A stretch of 64,000 nucleotides of DNA from Pyrocephalus nanus (taxonomy: Eukaryota > Chordata > Aves > Passeriformes > Tyrannidae), in assembly GCA_038380795.1 (NCBI GenBank), contig CM076281.1:1426001-1490000 (forward strand). Reading direction: 5' to 3'. Shown one piece after another: positions 13,701 through 24,116 of the stretch. Every line of letters starts with the position of its first letter. Positions within the stretch are counted from its first letter, which is position 1. The notes beneath the pieces are model-generated. The model was not told the origin of the DNA and searched no databases. It saw nothing but the letters and a program-made list of their open reading frames with translations. The position numbers were made by a program, and so were the translations under genes.

Positions 13701-16700
13701 CCCAGGTGTTTTGGTGATGTCCTGTGGTGCACAGAGCCTGTCCTGGGGAATTTATACCCTCAATATCCTCCTGCTCGACAGAGCGAGCCGATAGACCTGC
13801 ATCCATCTGCTGGACTTTTTGTTGTTGATAGTACCAATTTCAGAGGGTGTCGGGATCTTCTCCTGATTTAAACAGGTGGATTAAAATACAGTTCTTAAAG
13901 TGCTTTTCCTTGGAAGATTACAGGGATTACTTGGAAGTCCAAAGCTTGGCCACGTGTTCTCTGAGCCAGAGCAGCTCCTGGCTGGTAACTCCAGATACAT
14001 TTTAAGCACATCAGGAGCTGCAAACAGTAACTTCTCATGTGGACACACAGTCCCTCTGAAGTTATCCAAGAAGCAGGGACTCCTGGTTCCTATAACTCTC
14101 CAAATCACCCCTTTTTTTTTCGGTTCTCTTCCCCACGGGGCCCCCTGGAAGGGGTGGAACCCACACCTCCCTCCCTGGTGCTGCAGTCACGGATCCCAAA
14201 TGATGCAGAGGTGCCAATTAACTGGAGAGAAGTATTCCAGCTCCCAGGCATGTGCCTAGAAAGGTTAATTTTATCTTTTAAAGGATTTTGTTACAAGGTA
14301 ATTTTATGCACAGCCCTGTGGTTTTTCACAGCAAATTGCAGGATGACCTTCTCATTTGCTTCACTCATGCATTTGGTAAACAAATATTAGAGTGCCTTTA
14401 TTAATTTGATTGATCTACTTAGAGATTAAAGGCTGGGTTTTTTTTCAGGATTCCAATTATTCTCCAGCCATTCAGCGGGGCAGCGTGAGCAGCATAACCA
14501 GAGTGTGGATTAAGAGACATGTCCTGGGATCACACCATTTTTTTAAGCTTCTTGCACTTCCAGTCATTGTTTTTATTTGCACTACTATTTTCATGCAAAA
14601 TTTGAATGGTTTTATACCGTCCTCATGCAAAATTTTAACTGATCATTTGTCCCATGGCTGAAATCTGAGGTTAAGTACTGGAAAAGTGATTGTATTAATT
14701 AATTTCCAGGTTTATTCTCCCATCTTTTGCCTCCCTTTAACCTGAGCTTTGTGGCTGGTGACCTGAACTGTGTGCTTTGGTTAAACTGAATACCCCATTT
14801 TGTAGGCTCCAAAAACAAACCAAACCAAACCAAAAAAACAACAAAGAATAACAACTGCCCTTTTTTGCTCAGGCAGTAACAGAATCCAGGACCGTGCTGC
14901 TGGGAGAGCAGAGCTGGCTGTGCCTCCCTCCCACAGCTGCACAAATACCTGCAGATCCACTGTTTGCCTTCCTCCAGCTCGCAGCAGCCTGGGCTGCTTC
15001 CTCTTTTGATGTGGGAATGTGCAGCTGAAGAATTCCTTCCTTTGTAGTCACAGCCTTTTTCAGGAGTTCTGAGTGTTGTAAATTAATGCTGCTGGAGATG
15101 GCAAACCCATCCTAATGGCTTTGGTTGAACCCCAGAGCAGCTGGTGAGGGGAAGCACCACCTCACCCCTGCCATGCTGGTGTCACACTGGAGCTCTTGGT
15201 TGCTCAATAATTTTCATCCTGATGTCTGAAACTTCTCCAGTGGCTGAAAGTGCCTGAATTCTGTTGTGTTGTTTCTTCAGCCAGATGAAAACTCCCTGGA
15301 TTTCTCCTCGTGCATGCTGCGCCCAGGGATCAAGAACGCCCAAGATCTGGCCTGTGGAGTTTGCCTCCTAAACGTGGATTCCCGAAGTAAAGTAAGTGGA
15401 GTGGTTAAACTGCTCTGTAATTCACAGTCTGGGCTTGCATTTATGGAATCCCAGAATGGTTTGGGTTGGGAGGGACCTTAAAGCTCATCCCTCTCTACCC
15501 CCTGCCAGGGACACCTCCCACTGTCCCAGGGTGCTCCAACCCCTGTCCAGCCTGGCCTTGGACACTGCCAGGGATGGGTTTATTGAAAAGGATTTTCGTG
15601 GCTGTAATTTGTAAATGGCAGGGGGGAAAAGCAAACTCTGACCTACAGGTGGGACTCACATAAAATCCTGTGCTCAGTGTCCTGTGTTCCTTGGGCTTTG
15701 GTGAGACAGAGCCGTGGAGAAAGGGCTGAGTTAAATTGTTCATAACGGGGAAGAAGCGGGGAGACTGATATTTAAAAAGTTGTGGGGTTTTTTTAACAAA
15801 TAAAACCGTTTTTTATGACTTTTCTTATGAAATGGATCACCAGAGGGGACTGTTGCCATTAGCAGAGCTGGGAGGGGCTCTCAGCACACGTGCAGAGTTG
15901 TGCCAGCCCGTTAACAATACCAGCACTTTTCCTGACTTTTTGGTTTCAACATCATTTCAGAATGAAGAGAAACCTGTGGAAGAGCTTCCTAAAAAAGTAT
16001 GAATCTGTAAAAAACATTCTTTCTGGACTCATTCTTAGCTGAGTGTGGAAGGCTGAGCTGCTGACTGGCTCTCAGCTGTCATTCTCAATTGTACCAATCA
16101 TTAATCCTCCTCTTCCAGTCATTTTTTTGTGACCGTTAACACTTGATCTGATCAACTAACATGCTCCAGAGCCTCCCCTTTGTCTTGTCTGCATGCCTGT
16201 ACTTGTGACCAGCTTTCTGGTTTTGTGCTCCTTCTGTTGTGTGGTAGAAAATCCCCTGCAGTGAGTTTCTGAATCTGTATGTCTGTGGCAGAAGAGGGGG
16301 GGATTTTAGGGGTTTTGTGCTAGAAATACTGACTTTTGGCTATATGTAGCAGGCAGTGGCATTTTTAGAAATGTCTGCAGGAAATCCAGGGTGTGGGGAG
16401 CGGGGCTGGGATATTTTTTTAAATGGGGAGCTGTGAAGCATTGGAAAATATCTCCTAGCAACAAACACTGAGGTGGTTTCAGCTTGTTCATGGCTTCACA
16501 CGCTCTGCTCAGAGGCTCCTATTGTAAAGCAGCTTCAATTAACAGGAGGAAGTAGATCAAATTCAACCTGAAATAACACTAATAGCAGGAATTGCTGCTG
16601 CCTAACTCCCAGCAGAACTGGAGCCAGGGAAATAAATGCAGGAGCTGTGTGCTGGCAGGCAGGACAAGCCTCACCTCGTTAGGGATTCGGAGCAGGACTA

Positions 16701-17116
16701 GGAGATGCATGAAATGAGGTGAGTTGGTTGCCAGGGGTCAGAGCTGGCCCTGTGGGAATCACAGGGCTCCCCCCATGCAGGTGTAAGTTGGCTCAGCTGT
16801 GATGGCTGCAGGTTTTGCCCCCCTGTAACTAAAATAAAACACAGTTTATGGGGTGTTGTGCCATGGGAGGGTCCTGCCACGCTGTGCCATTCCAGGGTGA
16901 TGCCTCTGCTGTATCCATTTCCCACTCTGGTTTTAGATCCTGGAGTAGGTCAGACTGTCACACTCGTTTCCATTCTTCTTTCAGGCCTTTAATTCCGAGA
17001 CAGACAACTTTAAGCTGGCCTATGGAGGGCACCAGTACCACGCCAGCTGTGCCAACTTCTGGATCAACTGTGTGGAGCCCAAACCTCCAGGGCTCATCCT
17101 GCCAGACCTGCTCTGA
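768..17116 (+). CDS. SYNRG: SYNRG, gamma-synergin, 3' nine coding exons (gene continues to the left)
   Basis: Gamma-synergin (AP1GBP1) binds the ear domain of gamma-adaptin in the AP-1 complex and acts in clathrin traffic at the trans-Golgi network and endosomes. CDS = join(768..1718, 9450..10049, 10409..10569, 11286..11339, 12086..12182, 12459..12607, 15281..15391, 15961..15996, 16985..17116). All introns are GT-AG and the phases close. This gives 762 codons plus stop, roughly the C-terminal 58% of a protein that I recall as about 1,300 residues in mammals. The N-terminal EH domain lies outside the window. The visible part starts with a low-complexity acidic region carrying repeated DDFGEF/DDFADF motifs, the known AP-1-ear ligands. 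It continues with a conserved helical segment (GEVEESERYAYEWQRCLESA onward) and ends in a Cys/His-rich tail finishing LILPDLL. Identification rests on near-identity to the vertebrate protein as remembered and on synteny with DUSP14 and TADA2A. Confidence 0.97.
5707..5756. repeat. 11-bp tandem repeat
   Basis: About four copies of the unit GTGGTGAGGAG lie head to tail in the SYNRG intron; the last full copy carries a G-to-C change at its end. It explains the open frames with Ser/Pro/His repeats on the minus strand here. Confidence 0.85.
6430..6449. repeat. T19 homopolymer
   Basis: This is a mononucleotide run in the large SYNRG intron, within the pyrimidine-rich context CTTTGCTC-T(n). On the minus strand it could be the A tail of an old retroinsertion, but no recognisable element body adjoins it. 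Confidence 0.8.
9340..9990. other. SYNRG: intragenic CpG-rich segment
   Basis: CpG dinucleotides are dense from about 9340, in the intron tail, through most of exon B. The flanking intron DNA is CpG-poor. The segment is far from any annotated promoter of the three genes. It may be an orphan CpG island or simply a GC-biased exon; the sequence alone does not decide. Confidence 0.5.
9450..10049 (+). CDS. SYNRG: SYNRG coding exon B (600 bp)
   Basis: The exon starts after TTCCCTCAG and completes an Asp codon (G|AT). It then reads IDDLKCAPLG and ends with FDLSVQ, one base into the next codon, before GTAAGC. It carries the acidic-Phe cluster DDIADFGDF (9779-9805) and DDFGEF (9911-9928), followed by the conserved FQSEKPKISKFDFLVATSQ. 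The exon is unusually CpG-rich compared with the intron before it. Confidence 0.97.
10409..10569 (+). CDS. SYNRG: SYNRG coding exon C
   Basis: The acceptor is CTCTTTAG. The exon completes a Gly codon, then encodes SHKRSLSLGD to DLTGEVE (53 codons) and ends in phase 0 before GTAAGG. SHKRSLSLGDREISRSS resembles a basophilic-kinase or 14-3-3-type phosphoserine site (KRSLS); that reading is inferred from motif shape only. Confidence 0.96.
10570..11285 (+). other. SYNRG: SYNRG intron
   Basis: A 716-bp intron from GTAAGG to CTCCCCAG. I see nothing else in it. Confidence 0.85.
11286..11339 (+). CDS. SYNRG: SYNRG coding exon D (54 bp)
   Basis: Eighteen in-frame codons, ESERYAYEWQRCLESALQ, between CCCCAG and GTGAGT, phase 0 on both sides. 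It starts the conserved, probably helical C-terminal segment. Confidence 0.96.
11340..12085 (+). other. SYNRG: SYNRG intron
   Basis: A 746-bp intron from GTGAGT to CTACCAG. I see nothing else in it. Confidence 0.85.
12086..12182 (+). CDS. SYNRG: SYNRG coding exon E
   Basis: The exon encodes VIKKANDTLNGISSSSVCTE to GMEYLL (32 codons) and ends one base into a Gly codon before GTATGT. It is highly conserved relative to the remembered mammalian sequence. Confidence 0.96.
12459..12607 (+). CDS. SYNRG: SYNRG coding exon F
   Basis: The acceptor is ATCCCCAG. The exon completes Gly, then reads VVEVYRVTKRVELGIKA to ISFMSLAALT (49 codons) before GTAAGA. The heptad-like Leu/Val spacing in KLQQLLKDIDKVWNNLI suggests an amphipathic helix. 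Confidence 0.96.
12608..15280 (+). other. SYNRG: SYNRG intron, 2.7 kb
   Basis: The intron runs from GTAAGA to GTTTCTTCAG. It contains short A- and AC-rich simple sequence around 14,810-14,850. I saw no exon or clear transposon in it. Confidence 0.8.
15281..15391 (+). CDS. SYNRG: SYNRG coding exon G
   Basis: The exon encodes PDENSLDFSSCMLRPGIKNA to LLNVDSRSK (37 codons), phase 0 on both sides. It includes the pair CGVC that, with the Cys/His residues of the last exon, could form a metal site. Confidence 0.96.
15443..15579 (-). mobile_element. CR1 LINE 3'-end fragment (antisense)
   Basis: The plus strand reads GGAATCCCAGAATGGTTTGG followed by the usual GGGAGGGACCTTAAAGCTCAT and the CCAGCCTGGCCTTGGACACT stretch. 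This is the complement of the avian CR1 3' end. It is a short 5'-truncated copy in the intron just after exon G. Confidence 0.9.
15961..15996 (+). CDS. SYNRG: SYNRG microexon H (36 bp)
   Basis: Twelve codons, NEEKPVEELPKK, lie between CATTTCAG and GTATGA, phase 0 on both sides. The donor GTATGA departs from the GTRAGT consensus. Because the exon is in frame and has a weak donor, it could be skipped in some transcripts. An equivalent charged EEKP...PKK segment is present in mammalian synergin as remembered. Confidence 0.92.
15997..16984 (+). other. SYNRG: SYNRG last intron
   Basis: A 988-bp intron from GTATGA to CTTTCAG. I see nothing else in it. Confidence 0.85.
16985..17116 (+). CDS. SYNRG: SYNRG terminal coding exon with stop
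   Basis: The exon encodes AFNSETDNFKLAYGGHQYHA, then SCANFWINCVEP, and ends GLILPDLL and TGA at 17,114-17,116. The HQYHASC pattern supplies His and Cys residues that pair with CGVC of exon G. Confidence 0.97.
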   Translation, partial: AFNSETDNFKLAYGGHQYHASCANFWINCVEPKPPGLILPDLL

Positions 17117-20100
17117 AAGCAGCTGCACTGAAGGTGGAGCTTTGGGTTTAATAATGCAGGACCTGGGGTAGCTGGTGGGGTGGAGTAAATGGAGAGGCTG
17201 GAGTTGGGCTCAGGGTTTGAAATATTTGGGGTGGAGTTTTGGGCTGTAAGAGGTTAAAGCCACTGTCACAGACAGTGAAGGAGTCATTTGAAATGGCCAA
17301 GGGTTCAGAAATAACCAGAAAAAAACGTAGCCTGGCAAAAAAAAAAAAAAAAAAGTGGCATTTCAGACTTTCTCAACATGAAAATGTGTTCAGTGTAAAA
17401 GCAGCCTGGTAGCCACGTGCACAAACGTGGGGGGAGCCAGCACTGAGCTTCCCAAAGAACCTGGAATGCTGGGCTGGTTTGCATGGAAGTGACCACTTAA
17501 ATACTTGGATTCTGTATTTGTAAGCAGATCTTCTCTTTAAGGTGCTTGGGATATGGGATATGATGCTGTTGTTCAAATATTTGCTGCTGTGACAGCACCT
17601 GAGTCACAACAGCCATCGAGGCAAAATGAATGATGGACTCGCTGCTGTGGATTGAACACCTCCAGTGCTCTGTGCTGGGAGCTCTTCTGTGTGCACAACT
17701 GGTTGGTGCTGGGGGGTGAGGGCTGGAAAACTGTTGGAATTTTCCCCTGTGATATCTGGATTCTGCAGTACAGGCAGCTGGAGTTTAAAACTTGCAGCTT
17801 TGTTGTAAATACAGATAAACTTCCCTGGAGCTGTCCTGAACTCCAGGTGTGATTTATGTTTCTCCTGACCCTTTGGTAGCTGTGTGGCTGCAGCTCTGTT
17901 GAAAATTGGACTCTTGCTGATGCAGCACATCTGCTCCCGTGTAGATACTTTCCCTTTTTTGGATGCTGAGATGCTTTTCCTGACAGGAATCCTGTGTGTG
18001 GCTTGTGCAGTCTGCTGCTACCTGCAGTAACCTGTTCTGTGACTCAGAGCTGGCAGCACGAGGTGGCCCTTGGCTCCTGTGACAGGGAGTGGGATTCAAC
18101 AGCCAAAGGGATTTACAAATCACTGGAAGCTGGTGGGTGTAGCAAGCTGGTGTTTGGGGCAGGGCATTGTCTCCCTGCTGGTCTGGGGTTTATGGCAGGT
18201 ACACCCCCCTCTGGACAGGAGATTTGTACAATTTTGGCACAAAATGTTACCTGCACATCCAAAGTACCTGATTCTTCCCTCAGATCCAATACCCAGAGGA
18301 CAGTGCAGTGCTATTACAGGATTTTAAACCAAGTGGGAGCTTCATTGCATTATAAGAGACTTCCCACTGTCCAGTCTGGGCCTGCAGGGAATGAGGTGGG
18401 ATGTAAATCCATGGGGTACAACTTTCTTCCTAATTCTCTGATGTAAATTCCTCAGATCTCTCCCTTCTCCCCAGAGATATCCACAGCTGTTTCAAGTTAA
18501 TCTTGCCTCCATTATAAGTACCTGCCACTGACCTGTGGTTATTTGCCAAACTGGAGATTACAGTGAGGAAAACGATGCTTTGTGTTTAAAAACAAACAAG
18601 CTTAGTTATACGAAACTATTAATTAGCCCAAATGAAAGAATCTTGGCTCAGAGGTGTCTGGCTCCTTATTTACACCAATTACAATAAATCTTGCTGCCTC
18701 AAATTAGCTCATTCATAAAATTAAGCACCGTGTGCCTCCAGTCACAAACTCGGGCTAATCCTGTGGCAGATTTTCCATGGTGTGACAGGGACTGCCCACA
18801 TCCTTTCCCAGCAATTATCAAAAAACCAGGGGAAGCCTCTCATTGCTTCTCTCCCTTTATGAGGTGTGCAAGAGCTCCAGCAGCACAGCCTTTGCAGTCA
18901 GGCCCTGCTGTGCCCCCTCAGCAGGGCAGATGTTCCCAGGGCAGTTTGGGGACAGGGATCCAGCTCCCTTTTGCCTCCCGAATTCCAGGAAGCTCTGTCT
19001 GACTTCAGGGGGAGCCTGGTCTGGCTGTGAGCACAGGCACTTCTCCAGTGGTTCTGGGAATGCTGTACTGGGAAAAGGGAGTTCATTGTCAGCCTGGGTT
19101 TCCACCACAGCCCCCAAAGGCTAGACGGGATTTATTTTTCCTAATTAAAAGAGGAGACCACAAATAAGAGGCCACAGCTTGGAACTTAAAGCACCAGCTG
19201 GATATCACAGAAGCATTTAGCAGTGGTGCTTTTCCTGTACTTGCTGTCAGGTCAGTCCCCTCTCTGAGCTGGATCCATTGTGTCTTTTTGGCCCATAAAA
19301 ATAAGGAGTGGATGTTTGCAGCTCCAGTTGCAGCAGAGCTCGCTGAGGATGGCACTGCTGCTCTGCTGCTCCCACGGGAGGGACAGCACAGGCACCAGCC
19401 CTGCCTCTGTGGAAGCAGAGAGTGTTCTGTTCCCAACACGGAATGTTTGCTTGGAGATCCCCCCCATAGAGGCCCTGCAGAGGAAGGATCAGCTCACAGA
19501 TCCCAGCCATTCCAGTGACTCACTGGAGGCTCGGCATCCTCTCGGATGTCGCTGCCAGCCCAAGCCCAGTGTCCTTCCAAGCTGTATCCAAGGTGACAGG
19601 ATTGTCACAGCCCACCTTCCCCCACTCCCTCTTGCACAGGCACCTGGACACGCTGCCTTCCCTTCGGCTCTGTGGAATTTCAGACCTGTAACTCCTTCTC
19701 CTGCTTGGATTCTGTCACTGGAGAAGACAAATGGGATTTTCTTTGGTTTTTTTAATGTCTGTGTTTTCTGGAGCTGCCTTGGCGTGACCTGTGGAAAGTG
19801 GGTTTTCTGTCTCTTTCTGTATATTTGGAGTTCTAAGGGATTATTAGCCTGGTTATTTAATGTATTTATGGCTTTTCCCCACTGTATCCCTGGTGCTGGG
19901 AGTGCTGGGGGTGCTCCAGCCCCTTCCCTGCCCCTCCATCTCCGTGTCTGGGTGGGAATTCCTGGGGTCACCTGTGGCCTGGGAGCTGTCACCTCATGCA
20001 CTGACCATTCCAGTGACTTTCCCTCCCTGGCAGCAGCTTTTCTTCCCTGGGTTTGGTCTGAGCAGCTCCTTCCCTGAACCCCGAGCGGGGTTTGTGAGTG

Positions 20101-20580
20101 AAGTTCAGCCTCAGGTGGAGCTCCTGGAATCCCATGGGGTGCTCGGAGTTCCTCAGCTACACTGGGAATTATTTCAACTTGAAGCAAAACCCGCCTTTCC
20201 AATAAAAGCTGCTGCTGTACAAACTGCTGCTTCGGGTTTATTTTTAATTTTGGACCTGTATTTAATTCCAGTTCTCAGCGTTAAAATATGAATGTTGTAA
20301 TTCTATGAAGTGATCAGAAAAATTTTCTTTTTATTGTGTTTCCTCTCCTGCCCTCTGGGCAAACATTATTTCTCTTCCAGAAGTGGTTTTGTGATTATTA
20401 GTTGGAGCTGTTTGGGTTTGTTCTACACTGGAGTCACTGCTGGTATTTTAAATCCCATGAGAATAAATGTTATTAATTGACTTTATACCTTGTTTACTCC
20501 CTTGATTCCTGCAATGATTTATAAATCCTGTGTTGAGATTCAAACCTTGTGTTCAATAAAGAGCTCGTTTTGTATCTGAC
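17117..20580 (+). other. SYNRG: SYNRG 3'UTR
   Basis: There is no further exon or reliable ORF after the stop. Canonical AATAAA hexamers occur at 20,201-20,206, 20,463-20,468 and 20,555-20,560. The last is followed by a GT-rich segment (CGTTTTGTATCTG), so the mRNA probably ends near 20,580, giving a 3'UTR of about 3.4 kb. An A18 run at 17,337-17,354 sits near its start. Confidence 0.75.
20555..20560 (+). promoter_or_regulatory. SYNRG: SYNRG polyadenylation signal (best candidate)
   Basis: AATAAA followed about 8-15 bases downstream by GT/T-rich sequence. Two earlier AATAAA copies, at 20,201 and 20,463, are alternatives. Confidence 0.65.
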
Positions 20581-22169
20581 CAGCCTGGGAAGCTGAAATA
20601 TTTATATCATAATGTAAGAGAAACCTGCTTGGTGGCTGGGATGTGGAAAGTGCCTCACTAAGTATTGAAAAATATAAAATATTCTCCAAGCAATTAAGAC
20701 ACCATTTGGAAAAGCCCCTGGGGAGCAGGAAGAGGGATCTCCCCCTCAAACCCAGCGGGTGTGCTCGCAGCAATCCAAGCTGAGCTGTGGCTCTCTCTCT
20801 TCTTTGGTTTCTATAGATTTAAGGATGGAAAAAACTGGATTTTGAGGGGAAAAACACTCATACAAAATCTCTTTTGTTGGAGTGAACACAAAAAGAGCTT
20901 TTGCAAAGAAATACCCACAAGCATTAACACTGTAATAGAACCTCGAATGGGGATTTCAGGTGAATTCTTTGTTTCCTGATGTGCTTTATGAGGCAATTTC
21001 ATTTTTTTATAGGTATAAGTTTCCCTTGTGCTTAAAAATCAGTCTTTGGTGCCTTCTTGGCTGAATATCAGCACCTTCCCTCCCCTCAGATCTCACACGG
21101 TGGAATTCTGGAATAATTCACAGCGGAGAATTTTTACCTTCAGTTTTTACATTAAAAATACTGTTAAATTACACTTTTTGGGGAAAGTTTGATTTTTCTG
21201 AGCAGATTTGAGTTTTTAGGGGTTTTTTTTCCCCTTAAAATGCCATGTATTGGAATGTCTCCAAATTAACAATTAATCTTGATTTTTACTCTCTTTCTTC
21301 CCATTTCCCTGGCTGCAGTTTAATCCATGATAGAAATAGGGAGATGAGTAAAATTCATTTTTTTAAGTGGACATCAGTCTCCTGTGTCTGTCACTGGAGC
21401 TGGGACACAGCCATGGAACCTGAGCTGGGAGCAGCTGATGGCAAACCTCACCTTTCTTTCAGTGGGACAAAACTCATCTGGGAAGAGCAGGAGGAAACTT
21501 CTCGTGTCCCTGTGGTGCTGAAGGACACCAAGATTCCTGTGTGGATATTGCTGGAAAAACAGGTGTTGGGAGTATTGGGGGGGGTTATGGCTGTTTTGAC
21601 TATGGATAAAGGATCAAAGGTGGGTTTGCAAGGGAAGGGGGGGAAAACATCCCTGCCTTCAGGAAACTGTGGCTTTGGATGCCCTTGGAAGGGGGAGGAA
21701 CGTGCAGGGACATCTCGGATCAGAGACACAGGTCAAAGCCTCTGTGACAAATTCACTCTGATCTAGACTTTAATTCCAGCCAGCTCTGGTTTTTACTCAC
21801 GAGCCCAGTGAGGCTGAGGCCATTGAAATGGTTTTGGGTTGGCTTTATCAGGATTTATTTCAGCCCTGATGACTTTCAGTCTGGGGAGGACCTGGCAGTG
21901 CCATCCTGACAGGGCACAGTGAGCTGGGAGAGCCCTTCAGCCACTCCTGCTGCTCCTCACCGGGACTGGGGGAGGCACGAAGTGTGCAAGAGCCCGAGGG
22001 GCTGCCTGGCTGCTGTTGAGGAGCAGGGAGGGCAGGACGGGCTGTGGGGTGGAACAGCTCGCAGGGTTCTGCCCAAGGCTCGGGTCCAGGTTTGCCCAAA
22101 GCTCCGATTCACGCCGTGTTCCCGAGGCTCCGGCAGCTCCATTAGCGCCGCTCGGAACAGGAAACCAAC
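20581..22169. other. intergenic gap between convergent SYNRG and DUSP14
   Basis: About 1.6 kb separates the inferred ends of the two convergent transcripts. It contains no coding exon or repeat that I recognise. Confidence 0.6.
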
Positions 22170-22187
22170 ACGTGTTCTGCTCTGATC

Positions 22188-22193
22188 TTTATT
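22188..22193 (-). promoter_or_regulatory. DUSP14: DUSP14 distal polyadenylation signal
   Basis: TTTATT on the plus strand is AATAAA on the minus strand, set in AATCAATAAAGATCAGAGC. It would end the transcript near 22,170 with a 3'UTR of about 1.35 kb. Proximal AATAAA copies at 22,837-22,842 and 22,863-22,868 would give a shorter 3'UTR of about 0.7 kb. Confidence 0.6.
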
Positions 22194-22897
22194 GATTTTT
22201 CTTTACAAGTATAGAATCTCATTTAAATCAGCGATCTGCAATCTGCCTGCTCCTCCTCCCGAGGCGCAGGACACACCAGTGTCTCCTCGGGGACGGGGCT
22301 CTCCTGGGCTCCGGTGACGCTCCAAGGAAACCGGTTGGTCCCTTCCCTGCCGGGAGGGGAGCGATGGGTGGGAGCCACAGGGAGGCTTCTCCCACGGAAA
22401 GGCTGGGGTTGGAATCACTCCCGGCACTCACAGCACGAGGCAGGGCCTGTGCCCCGGCCGGGAGGGTGGACGGATCCGTTGGCGCGGAATAATCCCAGAA
22501 TGCAGCATAACCTTGAGGACGGAATGGAGTGATTCGGAAATGGACTAAGGCAGATCATGACCGGGCTCGGAGCTGAAGAATCAAGCGGATTTACCAACTT
22601 CCAACTGAGTGGTCGCTGGAATGTTCGCACACACGGCCCAGCCCCTCGGGCAGGGGGCCGTGCACGGATTCCTGAACGTCTCTTTGGTTGTCCAGCGGGT
22701 TCAACGCTCTTGCTTCTCTCTTGAGCCACATCTGGACAGGATCTGTCGACTTTCCACCTGCAAAACACACCGGCATTTTCCAGTACTTGAAGTGTATTCC
22801 AGGACTGGGGTGGAATGAGTTAAAAAGGATCTTGCATTTATTTCATTTGAATCGTTCAAATTTTTATTTTCCTTGTGGCTGACATGGACTGATCCAC

Positions 22898-22918
22898 TTT
22901 TTTTTTTTTTTTTTTTTT
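22898..22918. repeat. T21 homopolymer in DUSP14 3'UTR
   Basis: This mononucleotide run is an A21 tract in the mRNA sense. It lies about 30 bases upstream (mRNA sense) of the proximal AATAAA signals, so oligo-dT internal priming at this place is likely in cDNA data. Confidence 0.85.
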
Positions 22919-23519
22919 GCTTTTTGCTTTTTCTAACTTTGAATACGATTAAGAGCTGACTAAAGATCTCAAACACTATATACTGAGAGTCACTATGGAT
23001 GTTGAACACCAGCACTAGCACCACAGCCCTGTATTCCAGCCTTTCTGGTGCTTGGAAAACCCACTGCCGTGGAGCAGGGCCTTGTTCACTCTGTGCTAGT
23101 GCTGCTCCCGAGCCACTACAGGGTTTTGCAGGGAAAGCAAACAAGCTAGAACGAAATACCCAGGCTACTACCGCGTCACAAAGCGCACTTGGCTCAGCAG
23201 CTCTGCCAAATGCCTCTTAGGCCTTTCCTTGGAGGACCCTAACAAACTGCCTAAAAAAGGAGGGAGGCTTTATGGAAGGAATAAACTCATAAGGAGACCT
23301 GGTTCTGCTAAATGAAAAGAGATGCAGATGGGAAATCCCCATAGAGAGAAATGCTTCGAAAGGAATCGTTGGCCTTGCAGGTTAGTGAGGTGAGAACTGA
23401 GGTTCTGCTGTATGGTAAAGAATCAAAGTTGGCTGTAGAAGAAGAAGAAGGGAATGTCTCCAGTCTGGTTGTCTCAGAATAGCGCGTCCCTTCTCTTGTG
23501 CTTCCTGTCTGCAGTCCCA

Positions 23520-24116
23520 TTAAATTCCCCAGTAAGGCATGAGGGGTCTCCTCTCTCTCTCATAAACGTCTGGGATGATGCCGTAGGGCGTCTGTACCAT
23601 TTTGACCGTCGTCTTCCCGAAGAGCTTCCTCTCGTAGTCTATCAGCTGCCTCCAGAAGCCCACGTTGGGCCGGATGACGGGGCGCCGGGACTTGACCCAG
23701 TTGTAGGCCTCGAAGAGGGAGACCTTGTGGTACTTCATGAGGAAGGCGATGCAGAGCGTGGCCGACCTGCTGACGCCGGCGGCGCAGTGCACCAGCGTGG
23801 CCCCGTGCTTCCGCGCCACGCTGTTGATCTTGTCGGCCACGCTGTCGAAGTACAGGGAGATGGGGGCGTTGGGCATGTCAGCCAAAGGCACTTTGACGTA
23901 CTCAAACTGGGGCCAGTTGAAGTTGGGGATCTCGATGGTGGCGTTGATGATGCAGGTGATGCCCCGGGAGAGCAGCAGGTGCCGGTTGGAGGCGACGCTG
24001 CCCCGGCTCAGGTACAGCGAGGGGGTGATTTGGGCGATGCCCCCCAGGGCACCTTCGGAAAGCATTCGTGGAGCCATCAGAGTTCTCGGCAAGGAGTTGT
24101 GGCTTCTGGAGGTCAT
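23520..24116 (-). CDS. DUSP14: DUSP14 (MKP6) dual-specificity phosphatase, complete
   Basis: This is an atypical dual-specificity phosphatase that removes phosphate from Thr and Tyr of MAP kinases (JNK, ERK, p38). It also dampens T-cell receptor signalling, with CD28 and TAB1 as reported partners. The single-exon ORF is 198 residues, the same length as the human protein as remembered, from MTSRSHNSLPRTLM to RRPLMPYWGI. It lacks the CH2/rhodanese domain, as expected for an atypical DUSP. Catalytic residues are visible: the signature HCAAGVSRS has Cys111 and Arg117, and the general acid is Asp80 in PLADMP. I chose ATG at 24,114-24,116 because it aligns with the family N-terminus; the open frame extends five codons upstream only to a GTG. 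The start context is weak (T at -3, A at +4) and a short uORF precedes it. The CDS is CpG-rich at third positions. Confidence 0.97.
   Translation of the reverse strand: MTSRSHNSLPRTLMAPRMLSEGALGGIAQITPSLYLSRGSVASNRHLLLSRGITCIINATIEIPNFNWPQFEYVKVPLADMPNAPISLYFDSVADKINSVARKHGATLVHCAAGVSRSATLCIAFLMKYHKVSLFEAYNWVKSRRPVIRPNVGFWRQLIDYERKLFGKTTVKMVQTPYGIIPDVYERERRPLMPYWGI

Larger units (their letters stand above)
22170..23519 (-). other. DUSP14: DUSP14 3'UTR
   Basis: Non-coding sequence after the TAA stop, extending to the distal AATAAA. It contains a T21 run at 22,898-22,918, which is an A tract in the mRNA. The extent is inferred from the polyadenylation signals. Confidence 0.65.

Noticed and set aside
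19280..20291. Open frames of up to 265 residues on the plus strand in the SYNRG 3'UTR
   Set aside because: They lie after the verified stop, overlap open frames on the other strand, have no recognisable domain and show no splice structure.
22898..22918. Poly-T run as the tail of a processed pseudogene or retroinsertion
   Set aside because: No element body, coding similarity or target-site duplication was visible around it.
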